Notes: generated by a model not told the origin, from the sequence alone. Positions 8,562 through 17,752 are shown, numbered from the stretch's first letter. The stretch: DNA of 64,000 bases from Caldilineaceae bacterium (GCA_958295845.1 OY282376.1:943022-1007021); one strand, 5' to 3'. Program-made: numbers and translations.

Positions 8562-9944
8562 ATGAACAAGAGCGCCTGCGACATACTCATCTGCAACGGA
8601 CAACTGGTCACAATGAACGCCGCGCGCACCATCCATTCAACAGGCGCCGTGGCCGTCACCGGTTCGCGCATCGTAGAGGTCGGTCCCGACGCAGAGTTGC
8701 GGGCCCGCTACGCTGCCAAAGAAACACTAGACGCCGAAGGCGCCATCGTCCATCCTGGCTTCATCGACGCCCACAATCACATCGTGCATACCACCTGCCG
8801 CGGCGTCTTCGGCAACATCCACGACGTAGACGCCTCTACCATCAAGTTCGCCGACTGGAAAGCCGATGTCACCCCCCAGGACGAAGCCGACGCCACCGCC
8901 ATGGCCGCCGTCGAAATGCTGCACAGCGGCTTCACCATGTTCATCGAGCCCGGCACACTCTTCTCAACCGATCACGCTGCGCAAGCAGTCGAACGCGTCG
9001 GCATGCGCGCCCTCTTCGCCCCGCCCTACCTCTGGGACCGCCGCGAAACCCTCGCCGCCATGCCCGGCCTCGAAAGCCCCCGCCTCATGGCCCGCGCCCC
9101 CGTCGACCGCGACCGCGTGCTGGGGCTCCTGGACGCCGAACTACACCGCAATCAGGACCCCGACGCGCTCGTCCGCGGCTTCGTCTTCGTCTACGGTGTC
9201 GGCACCGCCTCGCCCGAACTGCTGCAGGCCGCCCACGCCCTCTCCCGAGCTAACAACCTTCCCCTCCATCTGCACGCCGGCTACGCGCCCGGCGAGGGCG
9301 AAATCTATCGTGAGGTAACCGGCGTCAGCCAGCTTGTACACCTGCACGAACTCGGCGTCCTCGACCAGAACACCGTCATCGTCCACGCCAACCTGCTCGA
9401 CGATGACGAGGAGGCCGCCATCCAACAGAGCGGCTGCCAGATCGTATGGTGCCCAATCTCCTTCTTCTCGCTCGGCATCGCCTGCACCGCCGACTTCAGA
9501 ATGGCCGCGCGCCACCGCCGCGGCACGCTCGTATCCCTCGCCGTCGACGGTGCCTTCGACTGCACGCCCGCCGAGCTAATGCAGGGCGCACACTTCGCCG
9601 CACGCGTCGGCGACGATCCTGTTTCCCCCTCCGAACTTCTCGAAATGCAAACCCTGAACGCCGCCGCCGCCGCCGGCCTCCAAACCGAGCTCGGCAGCCT
9701 CGAACCGGGCAAACGCGCCGACATCGTCGTCCGCTCCCCCCGCGCCGCCGGCGCCTACCCCGCCAACAACCCAGTTCACCTCCTCGCCCTGACGATGGGC
9801 AACGGAAGCGTGGACACGGTCCTTGTCAACGGCGAAATCGTACTCCGCAACAGCCGCTCCACCCGCGTCGATGAACTGGAGATCAGCCGTGCCGTCACCG
9901 CGTCGGTAGCGGCTCGCGCCAAGCGTCTCGGTATCAAACTCTAA
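8562..9944 (+). CDS. Amidohydrolase superfamily (AtzA/TrzA-like) hydrolase
   Basis: A protein of 460 residues with the composite beta-sandwich plus TIM barrel of cytosine-deaminase and chlorohydrolase-like enzymes. Metal ligands appear as the HxH pair in FIDAHNHIVH (His71, His73), a His in LPLHLHAGYA, a His in VIVHANLL and the late Asp in SLAVDGAFD. The C-terminal LGSLEPGKRADIVV closes the sandwich. Members hydrolytically deaminate or dechlorinate heterocycles or cleave amidine groups with Zn or Fe. The substrate is not evident. The start is 5 bp after the preceding stop, so the genes are translationally linked and it ends the 5.7-9.9 kb operon. Confidence 0.88.
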   Translation: MNKSACDILICNGQLVTMNAARTIHSTGAVAVTGSRIVEVGPDAELRARYAAKETLDAEGAIVHPGFIDAHNHIVHTTCRGVFGNIHDVDASTIKFADWKADVTPQDEADATAMAAVEMLHSGFTMFIEPGTLFSTDHAAQAVERVGMRALFAPPYLWDRRETLAAMPGLESPRLMARAPVDRDRVLGLLDAELHRNQDPDALVRGFVFVYGVGTASPELLQAAHALSRANNLPLHLHAGYAPGEGEIYREVTGVSQLVHLHELGVLDQNTVIVHANLLDDDEEAAIQQSGCQIVWCPISFFSLGIACTADFRMAARHRRGTLVSLAVDGAFDCTPAELMQGAHFAARVGDDPVSPSELLEMQTLNAAAAAGLQTELGSLEPGKRADIVVRSPRAAGAYPANNPVHLLALTMGNGSVDTVLVNGEIVLRNSRSTRVDELEISRAVTASVAARAKRLGIKL

Positions 9945-10061
9945 CCCTGGCGGCGGCGTACTTATAGATACGTTAAGATAAGGGCCGCCGCCGTCGGTGC
10001 CCTGCACGCCTCTCTGCCAACCATCTGAATTGTGGGCCTATCCCCACCATTTCTACGCCTG

Positions 10062-10091
10062 TTGACCGGACTATACTCAATGTGCTAGAAT
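10062..10091 (+). promoter_or_regulatory. Candidate sigma-70 promoter of the first sugar importer
   Basis: TTGACC (10062-10067), an 18-base spacer and TAGAAT (10086-10091) precede the binding-protein gene by about 150 bases, leaving a long untranslated leader. It is the best -35/-10 match I found in the window. Confidence 0.5.
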
Positions 10092-10243
10092 CCTGCCGCC
10101 GACCACGCGTCCAAATATCATCGAGTACCAGCCCATCTCACTTTTGTCCAAATCTTCCGTACCCATTCCTCAGTGCCCACCAGACTACGAACGAAGTTCC
10201 ACAAAGCAGCCCAATTCTTAAATTCACAAGGGGAGGAAAAACC

Positions 10244-11560
10244 ATGAAGTCGCAAAACTCGAGTCGACGTGAGTTCCTCAAGATAACCGGCCTCACCGGC
10301 CTCGGAATGGCAATGGCCGCCTGCGTTCCCGCCGCAGAGCCTGGCATGGAAGGCGCCGCCGACGAAGAACCGGTCGAGCTCACTCTTTGGGGCTGGTGGG
10401 ACATCCGCATGGATCTCTATCGCAGCGTAGCCGACAAATTCGCAGAACAAAATGACCGCATCACTGTCGATGTCCAGTCCATTGCCGGCGGTTATGTCGA
10501 GAAGCTCTACTCCGCCCTCGCAGCCGGCACCGGGCCCAACATGATCAAAATGCGTTCCCTGGCCTTCATGCACCAGATGCGCGAAGAAAATCTCGTGCTG
10601 GAGTTCCCCGAGGACATCTTCCCGCCCAGCTGGTTCGAAGAGGCCTACCCCCTCTTTGATATCAAGACCAACGGGCGCTACGTACTTCCCACCGGCACCA
10701 CCTGTACCCTCATGATGTACAACAAGCAGATGTTCGAAGAGGCCGGCCTCGATCCCGAGTCGCCCCCCAAGACCTGGGACGACTTCACCACCGCAGCCAA
10801 GGCGCTCACCCAGAAGGACGGAACCGGCGCCATTTCCCGGGCCGGCTTTGCCCTCACCGGTGAATGGCCCGTCTTGAGCCAGATCTATCAGCTGGGCGGC
10901 AACGTCATCCAGAACAATGGCGATGAACAGATCTCCCTCATGACCAGCGCCGAAGTCCATGAAGCCTTCACCTATATCTCCGACTTGAACCTGGTTCACG
11001 AAGTATGGGATCCCGGCTTCCCCAACTTCGACTCCATCGGCAACGGCCTTGCCGCCATGACCGAAGAACAGACCTGGGTGATCGGTGAGTACACCAACAC
11101 CTATCCCGATATGTACCCCAACATCGGCTACACCCACCCGCCAACCCCAACCGGCGAAGCCGACCCGCTTTATGGCTACAAGGACACGGTAACCTCAATC
11201 TCTGCCGTTACCGGCCATCCCGAAAACGATGCCGACACCTGGGAGTTCATGGAGTATCTCTACAAAGACGGCGGCAAAGACGCCTACTGGGCCTTGTGCG
11301 AACTGATTTCGCTCGTGCCCGAGCGGGCAGACCTCATGTCCGACCCCAGGCTGCTGGAAACGCCCGGCCTTAAAGAGGCTTCTGAAGTCAATCCTTTTGA
11401 ACGCAACTACGCCGCTGTGCCTGAGCGCGCCGGCGCCGTAATAAACGACGTTCTGTTTCTGATCGTCAATGAGGGACGGCCGGTTGCCGAGGCCTTGGAG
11501 TATGGCGACGTCGAAATCCAGAAGCTCATCGACGAGGGATTGGCCAAGTATTGGGTCTAG
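10244..11560 (+). CDS. Tat-exported sugar-binding lipoprotein of an ABC importer (copy 1)
   Basis: A protein of 438 residues from ATG 10244, preceded by GGGGAGG. The leader has a twin-arginine motif (SRREFLKITG), a hydrophobic stretch and a lipobox ending MAMAAC, so it should be exported folded and lipid-anchored at Cys. The mature part is a family 1 solute-binding protein: VELTLWGWWD opens it and PTGTTCTLMMYNKQMFEEAG and YGYKDTVTSISAVTG follow. It captures a sugar or oligosaccharide for the two downstream permeases. A strong hairpin follows the stop. The gene at 15072 is a close paralogue (very similar over the whole length), showing cassette duplication. Confidence 0.93.
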   Translation: MKSQNSSRREFLKITGLTGLGMAMAACVPAAEPGMEGAADEEPVELTLWGWWDIRMDLYRSVADKFAEQNDRITVDVQSIAGGYVEKLYSALAAGTGPNMIKMRSLAFMHQMREENLVLEFPEDIFPPSWFEEAYPLFDIKTNGRYVLPTGTTCTLMMYNKQMFEEAGLDPESPPKTWDDFTTAAKALTQKDGTGAISRAGFALTGEWPVLSQIYQLGGNVIQNNGDEQISLMTSAEVHEAFTYISDLNLVHEVWDPGFPNFDSIGNGLAAMTEEQTWVIGEYTNTYPDMYPNIGYTHPPTPTGEADPLYGYKDTVTSISAVTGHPENDADTWEFMEYLYKDGGKDAYWALCELISLVPERADLMSDPRLLETPGLKEASEVNPFERNYAAVPERAGAVINDVLFLIVNEGRPVAEALEYGDVEIQKLIDEGLAKYWV

Positions 11561-11602
11561 ACCCGTCGGCTGGCTTGTAAAGCAAGCAGTCTGTCGAAGG
11601 CG

Positions 11603-11635
11603 CGACTCCCACGCCTACAGGAGGCGTGGGAGTCG
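11603..11635 (+). terminator. Intercistronic hairpin after the binding-protein gene
   Basis: A perfect 14-bp stem (CGACTCCCACGCCT with AGGCGTGGGAGTCG) with a 5-base loop starts 43 bases after the stop codon, without a T-run. It more likely stabilises or attenuates the binding-protein message than ends transcription fully. The rest of 11561-11875 shows no gene. Confidence 0.6.
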
Positions 11636-11875
11636 CCGTATCTGGTATAAAATTGATTCAGGAATCCGTACTGCCTGGCCAGTGGGGCCCGGTGAGACGA
11701 CCACGAAGTAGGCCCGTAATCCGCGCCGCGGCTCTCGCTGGCTAAAGGGATCGGTATCAGGTCCGGCAATCCGCGCCCGCTCCCGAATTCGCACCAGCGC
11801 CACCCGTACCCCTTTGCAAGTCCTTTGCGCCGGTCGCCGCCGAAAAAACGCAGACGCCCCGTGGGAGGCGATGTG

Positions 11876-12793
11876 ATGATTCAAACCATCGTACAGAAAT
11901 TCGCAGGCCGCCGGTCCTCGATCCGCGCCGCCGAGCACCGCTTCATCATCATTGCCCTCGTACCCACCATCATCTTCTACGCGATCGTCAAGTTCTACCC
12001 CATCTTCTTCTCCTTCTTCATCAGCATGCACGAGTGGAGCCTCTTCGGAAACGTCTCCCCCTTTGTCGGCTTCGACAACTACGCCATCCTGGCCAAGGAT
12101 TCGCTCTTCTACAAGGTCATGTGGAACACCATGTACCGCACCTTCGCCGGCACCTTTCTCGGCGCATTCAGTTCCCTCATCGTCGCTCTCATCCTCAACC
12201 CCATCAAGCGCGGCAGCATCCCCCTGCGTCTGATCTACTTTCTGCCTGTGATGACCTCCGTCATCGCCAGCGCCACCGTCTGGAAGTGGATGCTCCAAAC
12301 ACGTTTCGGCCTGCTCAATCAACTCCTCAGCTTCATCGGCATCCAACCGGTCCCCTGGCTCCAATCCACCACCTGGGCCATGCCCAGCATCATCGTCATG
12401 GGCATCTGGGGCGGGATCGGCTTTACCGTTATCATCTATCTCGCCGGACTGAAAGGTATCCCCAAGGACTACTACGAAGCCGCCGAAATCGACGGGGCCA
12501 GCAGCATCCAGCTGGCCCTCAAAATCACGCTGCCGTTGCTCAAGCCGGTCGTCTCCTTCGTTCTCATCACCGGCGTCATCGGCGGCTTCAGCGGCGGCTT
12601 CCAGGCCATCTACATGATGACAGGCGGCGGCCCGCTCGACTCCACCAGGGTGCTGGCCCTCCACATCTACGACTACGCCTTCCAGCGCATGTTCATGGGC
12701 CAGGCCGCCAGCATGTCCTTCGTTCTCTTTGCTATCGTTCTCATCCTTACTCTCGTCCAGTTCAGACTGCAACGAGTCAACTGGGAACTATGA
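11876..12793 (+). CDS. Sugar ABC transporter permease, MalF type
   Basis: A protein of 305 residues from ATG 11876 (GGGAGG 8 bases upstream). Six membrane helices are apparent, the first near residues 22-45 (IIIALVPTIIFYAIVKFYPI). The cytoplasmic EAA loop that docks on the ATPase is in YYEAAEIDGASSIQLALKITLP. With the next gene it forms the inner-membrane channel fed by the binding protein at 10244. No ATPase gene is nearby, so one encoded elsewhere must power it. Confidence 0.93.
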   Translation: MIQTIVQKFAGRRSSIRAAEHRFIIIALVPTIIFYAIVKFYPIFFSFFISMHEWSLFGNVSPFVGFDNYAILAKDSLFYKVMWNTMYRTFAGTFLGAFSSLIVALILNPIKRGSIPLRLIYFLPVMTSVIASATVWKWMLQTRFGLLNQLLSFIGIQPVPWLQSTTWAMPSIIVMGIWGGIGFTVIIYLAGLKGIPKDYYEAAEIDGASSIQLALKITLPLLKPVVSFVLITGVIGGFSGGFQAIYMMTGGGPLDSTRVLALHIYDYAFQRMFMGQAASMSFVLFAIVLILTLVQFRLQRVNWEL

Positions 12794-12856
12794 GTCTAAT
12801 TCAAACCCGTCGCAGCCATACTTCCTTTCTACCCTGGTCTCTTTCTGGAGTAACGA

Positions 12857-13753
12857 ATGGCTAATCAAGACTTTGTCGGCGTACCAAGCCAGGTCGATGC
12901 GCGGTCACTCACCCGCGGCGCAACCGATTTCCAGCGCCTTCGCCGCGGCCTCTTGATCAACTACATTGTCCTGGGCGCCGGCGCCATACTTATGATCGTC
13001 CCCTTCATCTGGATGATCAGCACCTCCTTCAAACCCCAGGCTGAAACCGTATCTTTCCCGCCCCGCCTCTTCCCGATCAACCCAACAATTTCGAACTATA
13101 TAGATGTCTTCGACCGCGCCAATATGGGCCAGCTCTACTGGAACACGACATTCATCAGTGTCATCAAAACCATCTTCAATATCTACACCAGCGCTCTCCT
13201 CGGCTATATCTTCGGCAAGTTCGTATTCCGCGGTCGCGACATCATCTTTTACATCCTGCTCAGCACCTGGATCATCCCCTTTGAAGTCTATCTGATCCCC
13301 CTCTACCTCATGACCGTTCAGGTCGGCTGGGCCGATACCTTTACCGCACTGATCGTGCCCGAAATCTTCACCATCTACGCCATGTTCATGTTCCGCCAGT
13401 TCATGTACACCATCCCCACCGAACTGATCGACGCCGCCCGCATCGACGGCGCCGGCGAGTGGTACATCTTCCACCGCATCATCATCCCGCTCTCCCGGGC
13501 CGCCCTCTTCACCCTCATCGCCTTCTACTTCATGTGGAACTGGAACGACTTCCTCTGGCCTCTCGTCGTCATCTCCAGCCACGACAAATACGTCATCACC
13601 GTCGGCCTCGCAACCTTCGTCGGCGAATTCTGGAACCAGTACGGCGTTATCATGGCCGGCGCCAGCCTCGCCATCATACCCATCCTCGCCCTCTTCATAG
13701 CCGTCCAGCGCTTCATCATCGAAGGCGTCGTCCTCACCGGCCTCAAAGGCTGA
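12857..13753 (+). CDS. Sugar ABC transporter permease, MalG type
   Basis: A protein of 298 residues with six membrane helices (first in VLGAGAILMIVPFIWMIS). The EAA loop reads LIDAARIDGAGEWYIFHRIIIP, and the family-typical C-terminus is FIIEGVVLTGLKG. It is the second half of the heterodimeric channel with the 11876 gene, 63 bp downstream in the same operon. A fragment of a paralogous gene survives at 16561-16749, with the same final residues (EGVVLTxLKG). Confidence 0.94.
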   Translation: MANQDFVGVPSQVDARSLTRGATDFQRLRRGLLINYIVLGAGAILMIVPFIWMISTSFKPQAETVSFPPRLFPINPTISNYIDVFDRANMGQLYWNTTFISVIKTIFNIYTSALLGYIFGKFVFRGRDIIFYILLSTWIIPFEVYLIPLYLMTVQVGWADTFTALIVPEIFTIYAMFMFRQFMYTIPTELIDAARIDGAGEWYIFHRIIIPLSRAALFTLIAFYFMWNWNDFLWPLVVISSHDKYVITVGLATFVGEFWNQYGVIMAGASLAIIPILALFIAVQRFIIEGVVLTGLKG

Positions 13754-13849
13754 GCCCCCCCACACTGGCACCCACGTTTCCGCTAAACAATAGTCGATTC
13801 GCGCCCCCGAATCACGCAGCGGAAGTTCCTCTTCACTCTCTCCTTGCAT

Positions 13850-13913
13850 TTGGGCGTCCGGGCCTTCGGCCCTCCCTTGTGCGGGGGCTGCGCCCCCGCA
13901 ACGCCCCGCCCTA
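13850..13913. repeat. Double-hairpin repeat, copy B
   Basis: GGGCCTTCGGCCC (13860-13872) and GCGGGGGCTGCGCCCCCGC (13881-13899) repeat the copy A core almost exactly, including the TGCATTTGGGCG lead and CAACGCCCCGCCCT tail. It sits about 100 bp after the permease stop and could act as a transcription barrier. Confidence 0.85.
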
Positions 13914-14010
13914 AACAACATGCCTGGACGGAAGAGTGTCCACATTGGTGACAGGTGTCCAAAGGAAAGGGTTTCGCCACCCCGCGTCCCGCCGGTCCCA
14001 TCAAATCCCC

Positions 14011-14095
14011 GTAGGGGCAGGCCTTGTGCCTGCCCTCTGCCCCCCATCTCCATAACCCACCGTGCGGCCAGGCCTGGCGCCTGCCCTGCCTCTCC
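14011..14095. repeat. GTAGGGG-type hairpin repeat pair
   Basis: A perfect hairpin (GGGCAGGC, loop CTTGT, GCCTGCCC) at 14015-14035 is followed by a related palindrome (GGCCAGGCCTGGCGCCTGCC) near 14066-14085. The stretch 13914-14376 otherwise has no supportable gene; GTGTCCA occurs near 13938 and again as GTGTCC at about 13955. Confidence 0.55.
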
Positions 14096-14376
14096 CCAAA
14101 GGCCGGTAAATAATTCCGCCCACCGCCAGCACGAATCGCCCGCCAAACCGTTCCCACCCCAAATCCGCGATGCACCCGACCGCACACCGCAAGTACACAG
14201 AACATGGCTTACCAATTACAATTGGAGTCAATTCACAGAAACCAAACGCGCAAGAACTATATTCAAGACATCAAAGGCGACTGTATACCAAAGAAATCTC
14301 GGAGAGTTCGTATCTCCACAGGGGCGTCCACAAACTGAATGTGGCGAGCGTCCGTCATTCTATCTATAGGTGTGCT

Positions 14377-14841
14377 ATGAGAATTCAAATAAGAGATGTT
14401 ATCAAGTCAATTCAGGACAACGCCAAAGTCAGTCTTGGCAGGTACGGCAGGATCATGGAAGTCCTTTACACCGACCCTATTCTGGAAGACGATGGGGCCT
14501 GTCACAATATATACATGACTCTGCGCCGCACGGGTTGGTTCTACGGTACAGGTTGGGTCGAAGGTGGTGAAGAGGGAAAGTGGTGCTATGCGTTTAGTAT
14601 GCCTGAAGTGAGCGGGATGAATTTCAACCCCCGCTACACTGACAGCGGGTATGATACGATGGAAGAGGCGCTGAGTGCTGGCATTCTCCGTATGGCCGTG
14701 CTTATATGGGATTTGGCAATCCAAAAAGGTGATGAGCAGCAGGAATCGAAACGCCTACAGGCAGTGGTGAAAAAGGAGTACCAAAGGTTGATTTCTGCGG
14801 GTATACCTAAAGCAACGGAGAGCTTAAATGAATTGGTGTGA
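14377..14841 (+). CDS. Hypothetical protein, AT-richer than neighbours
   Basis: A protein of 154 residues that I do not recognise. ATG 14377 was taken because AGGTG is 6 bases upstream and the upstream in-frame extension looks random. The sequence has an N-terminal amphipathic helix, a central strand-rich part (ACHNIYMTLRRTGWFYGTGW, then GKWCYAFSMPEVSG) and a C-terminal helical part (DEQQESKRLQAVVKKEYQRL). No signal peptide or membrane segment. It lies between the two copies of the sugar importer cassette and its base composition is lower in GC than either side, which suggests an acquired gene. Confidence 0.55.
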   Translation: MRIQIRDVIKSIQDNAKVSLGRYGRIMEVLYTDPILEDDGACHNIYMTLRRTGWFYGTGWVEGGEEGKWCYAFSMPEVSGMNFNPRYTDSGYDTMEEALSAGILRMAVLIWDLAIQKGDEQQESKRLQAVVKKEYQRLISAGIPKATESLNELV

Positions 14842-14933
14842 ATTCAACCGACGAAATTCTCCAAACAAAGCCAACAAAGCAAATCAAGAATTGTGCGGAA
14901 GTGGGGCGTCAAAACCCCGATATCACTCTGCGA

Positions 14934-14939
14934 TATAAT
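14934..14939 (+). promoter_or_regulatory. Candidate -10 element (TATAAT) ahead of second binding protein
   Basis: A consensus TATAAT lies about 130 bases upstream of the 15072 start. No good -35 at the usual spacing; a GGGGcgtcaaaaCCCC inverted repeat lies just upstream at 14903-14918 and might be an operator. Confidence 0.3.
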
Positions 14940-15071
14940 CCCCGGGTCAAACGATGCTAACAGCGTCTCTTTCTCCCGCTACACTCTTTACCGTCCCGGA
15001 ACGTGTAATCAACAACCCTCGTGCTTAGACACTTATGTGCCACTCGAATCAAGGAAGGCAAAAGCATCAAT

Positions 15072-16385
15072 ATGCAAATCTCTAGTCGACGTCAGTTTCT
15101 GAAAGCGGTCGGCCTCGCCGGCTTCACGCTGGCCGCGGCCGCTTGTGTTCCCGTGCCCGAAGTCAGTACCGATACCGCAGCAGCCTCCGAAGAACCCGTC
15201 GAACTTTCACTTTGGGGCTGGTGGGACACACGCATGGATCACTACCGCAGCGTAGCCGGCCAATTCGCCGGGCAGAATGGGCGAATTACAGTTGACGTCG
15301 ACGCCATGGCCGGTGGCGATCCGGAAAAAGTCCTCTCTGCCTTGGCAGCTGGCGCCGGGCCAAACATGCTCAAAATGCCTGACCTCTTGACCATGCATCA
15401 AATGCGTGAGGAGAACCTCCTGCTTGAGTTTCCAGAGGACATATTCCCGCTCAGCTGGTTCGAAGAGGCCTACCCTCTATTCGATACTGAGACCAACGGG
15501 CGTTACGTACTCCCCACCGGTTCCACCTGTGCGCTCCTCATGTACAACAAGAGCATGTTCGAAGAAGCCGGCCTCGATCCTCAGTCACCCCCCACGACCT
15601 GGAACGACTTTACCACCGTCGCAAAGGCACTTACCCAGAAGGACGGCAGCGGCGCCATCTCCCGCGCCGGCTTCGCTCTCACCCTTGAATGGCCCGTCCT
15701 CAACCAGATCTATCAGCTGGGCGGCAACGTAATCCACAACAGCGGCGATGAACAGACCTCCCTGATGACCAGTCCCGAAGTCAATGAGGCCTTCACCTAC
15801 ATCGCCGACCTGGCCCGCACGCACGAAGTCTGGCATCCCAGCCTTCCCGCCCAAGAGGCAGTTGGCAAGGGCCGCGCCGCCATGACCGAGGAACAGACCT
15901 GGGCGATCAGGGAGTTCTCCATCACCTATCCCGATATGTACCCCAACATTGGCTACTCACACCCGCCAACCCCAACCGGTGCCCCCGATCCGCTCTTCGG
16001 ATACAAGAACACGGTCACCTCAATCTCAGCCTTAACCGGCCGTCCCGAAAACGAAGCAGAAACCTGGCAATTCATGGAGTACCTGTACAAAGACGGCGGC
16101 AAAGAGGCCTACCGGGCTCTATGCCTGCTCAGCACGCTCGCCCCGGAACGCGCCGACCTGATGTCCGATCCCGCGCTGATGGAACTGCCTGGTCTCCGTA
16201 AGGCCGCTGAGGTCAATCCCTGGGAACGCAGCTACGGCGCCGTGTCCTACCGGGCAGCCGCCGTCCTGCACCAAGTATTACATCTGATTGTCAATGAGGG
16301 ACGAACCGTGGCCGCAGCCCTGGAATACGGTGAAACCGAGATTCAGACGATCATCGACGAGGGCTTAGCCAAGTACTGGGTCTAA
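15072..16385 (+). CDS. Tat-exported sugar-binding lipoprotein (copy 2)
   Basis: A protein of 437 residues and close paralogue of the 10244 gene: same twin-arginine leader (SRRQFLKAVG), lipobox (LAAAAC), VELSLWGWWD opening, FPLSWFEEAYPLFDTETNGR region and EGLAKYWV end. Substitutions are spread evenly, as expected after an old duplication with both copies under selection. Its permeases are missing: only the 3' end of a MalG-type gene remains downstream. It may feed the permeases at 11876-13753, giving one channel two binding proteins, or be on the way to loss. Confidence 0.92.
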   Translation: MQISSRRQFLKAVGLAGFTLAAAACVPVPEVSTDTAAASEEPVELSLWGWWDTRMDHYRSVAGQFAGQNGRITVDVDAMAGGDPEKVLSALAAGAGPNMLKMPDLLTMHQMREENLLLEFPEDIFPLSWFEEAYPLFDTETNGRYVLPTGSTCALLMYNKSMFEEAGLDPQSPPTTWNDFTTVAKALTQKDGSGAISRAGFALTLEWPVLNQIYQLGGNVIHNSGDEQTSLMTSPEVNEAFTYIADLARTHEVWHPSLPAQEAVGKGRAAMTEEQTWAIREFSITYPDMYPNIGYSHPPTPTGAPDPLFGYKNTVTSISALTGRPENEAETWQFMEYLYKDGGKEAYRALCLLSTLAPERADLMSDPALMELPGLRKAAEVNPWERSYGAVSYRAAAVLHQVLHLIVNEGRTVAAALEYGETEIQTIIDEGLAKYWV

Positions 16386-16560
16386 AGCAGACAGCGGCCC
16401 TATAACGCGACCGCCTGCACTGTGCGTTACCCCGGTGCCCGCTTGCAATCCAAGGGATCGCCTACCACGAGCCACGATTCGTCCGAGGGTGCGCGCTGCC
16501 CGGTAAGCGCAAACCGCCGAGACGAAAAGAAAAAGACCGATTCGCGTCGGTCCGCTCGCA

Positions 16561-16749
16561 GACCCCTCTGCCGTCATCTCCGATCGCGACGGCAACCTGT
16601 TCATCTTCGGCCTGGTGACCTTCCAGCGCGAATTCTGGAACCAGTATGGCGCCATCATAGCCGAAACCAACCTACCCATCATCCCCCTCTTCATCGCCGT
16701 CCAGCCCTTCGCCATCGAAGGCGTCGTCCTCACCGATCTTAAGGGCTAA
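16561..16749 (+). pseudogene. Remnant of a MalG-type sugar permease (3' end only)
   Basis: Read in frame from 16561, the translation includes VISDRDGNLFIFGLVTFQRE, then FWNQYGAIIAETN and ends IEGVVLTDLKG before a stop at 16749. This lines up with the last ~60 residues of the permease at 12857 (VISSHDKYVITVGLATFVGE, FWNQYGVIMAGAS, IEGVVLTGLKG). All five upstream helices are gone and no start codon or binding site precedes it. It is the tail of a second permease pair lost by deletion between 16386 and 16560. Confidence 0.85.
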
Positions 16750-16893
16750 TCCACTTACCAACGAGTATCAGCTCCGGTCGCACCAGCCTCACCTTCTCCC
16801 ACACAGGCGATCTGTCCGTCGCAGAAGGCTCCCTTGCCCGTGCTGCCGCCGTACCGGTTGCCCTAAAAGTGCCCACAAAACGAATATGCCCAT

Positions 16894-16922
16894 TTGACAC
16901 GAAATGTAAAGCATGAGAACAT
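16894..16922 (+). promoter_or_regulatory. Candidate promoter for the DUF5131/tcmP pair
   Basis: A consensus TTGACA (16894-16899) and, 17 bases on, GAACAT (16917-16922) precede the 16991 start by about 70 bases. The -10 is poor. Confidence 0.35.
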
Positions 16923-16990
16923 TTGTACCACAAGAAGCCAGTAGCAGGCCGAAGTCTACTAGCTTCAGTGCTTACAACAGGGAGCCTTGA

Positions 16991-17743
16991 ATGCCATCCT
17001 CAATTGAATGGACAGATGAAACCTGGAATCCGGTAACCGGCTGCACACGTGTGTCGCCTGGCTGTGACCACTGCTATATGTACGCCCTCTATCCCCGCCT
17101 GAAGGGAATGGGAGTCAACGGCTACGAGACCGGCCCCGACGATGTGCGCCTGTTGCCCGAACGGCTTCAAGCTCCTCTGACCTGGAAGAAGCCCCGACGG
17201 GTTTTTGTCAATAGCATGTCGGACGTTTTTCATTCAAGTGTGCCGTTCGAATATGTACTTGAGATGTTCCTGGTCATGCAGGAGGCCGCCGCAAGGAGCG
17301 GTCATATATTCCAGGTTCTGACCAAACGGCCCGGCCGGGCAGTGGCCTGGTGGCAAGAACATGAGCGACACTTTCCCGACGGTTGGCCAGCCCACATTTG
17401 GATGGGTACGTCGGTTGAGAGTCAGAAATACGCTCCCAGATTGACCGTTTTAGGTCGATTGCCAGCGCCCATACGTTTCGTGTCCGCAGAACCTCTGCTG
17501 GACCAGCTTGACCTGACCCCATGGCTCGAGAAAGGGGTTTTACAGTGGGTGATAGTCGGTGGCGAGAGCGGCGCGGGAGCTAGAGTTATGGACCTTGAGT
17601 GGGCGCGTTCTCTCCGTGATCAGTCGGTAAATTCTGGCGTAGCCTTCTTTCTTAAACAGTTAGGGGGTGTTCGCAACAAACGCGGCGGTGATTCTGCAAT
17701 TATCGATAGTAAGCACTGGCGTCAAATGCCGATCATGGAGTAA
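16991..17743 (+). CDS. DUF5131 (phage Gp37/Gp68-like) three-Cys-motif protein
   Basis: A protein of 250 residues. The N-terminus has the family hallmark SIEWTDETWNPVTGC followed by a Cx6CxxC-Y arrangement at Cys18, Cys25 and Cys28, which looks like a metal or Fe-S site. Further motifs are RVFVNSMSDVFH, FQVLTKRP, WMGTSVESQ, FVSAEPLL and WVIVGGESGAGAR; the strand/helix alternation suggests a TIM-like barrel, and a link to radical-SAM chemistry has been suggested for such families but is inference here. These proteins occur in phages and mobile islands, commonly next to TcmP, as here (stop and next start 9 bp apart). Composition is AT-richer than the flanks. Confidence 0.88.
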   Translation: MPSSIEWTDETWNPVTGCTRVSPGCDHCYMYALYPRLKGMGVNGYETGPDDVRLLPERLQAPLTWKKPRRVFVNSMSDVFHSSVPFEYVLEMFLVMQEAAARSGHIFQVLTKRPGRAVAWWQEHERHFPDGWPAHIWMGTSVESQKYAPRLTVLGRLPAPIRFVSAEPLLDQLDLTPWLEKGVLQWVIVGGESGAGARVMDLEWARSLRDQSVNSGVAFFLKQLGGVRNKRGGDSAIIDSKHWRQMPIME

Positions 17744-17752
17744 GTAACAAGT

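Noticed and set aside
6926..8671. Long minus-strand open frame (581 codons) opposite the mannonate dehydratase and P-loop genes
   Set aside because: It is the antisense shadow of two well-supported genes in GC-rich DNA, with low-complexity Gly/Val/Asp-rich sequence and no domain.
13930..13960. GTGTCCACATTGGTGACAGG-like segment as an insertion-sequence end
   Set aside because: No partner inverted repeat and no transposase frame nearby.
12905..14215. Minus-strand open frame of 436 codons over the MalG permease and repeat copy B
   Set aside because: Antisense to a permease with all family features; part of it is only the translation of a repeat.
14170..14376. Upstream extension of the hypothetical gene at 14377
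   Set aside because: The extra 69 residues look random and have no ribosome site; ATG 14377 has one.
16422..16742. Open frame of 106 codons after the second binding protein
   Set aside because: It is out of frame with the permease remnant in the same place, and its Arg-rich product is a frame artefact.
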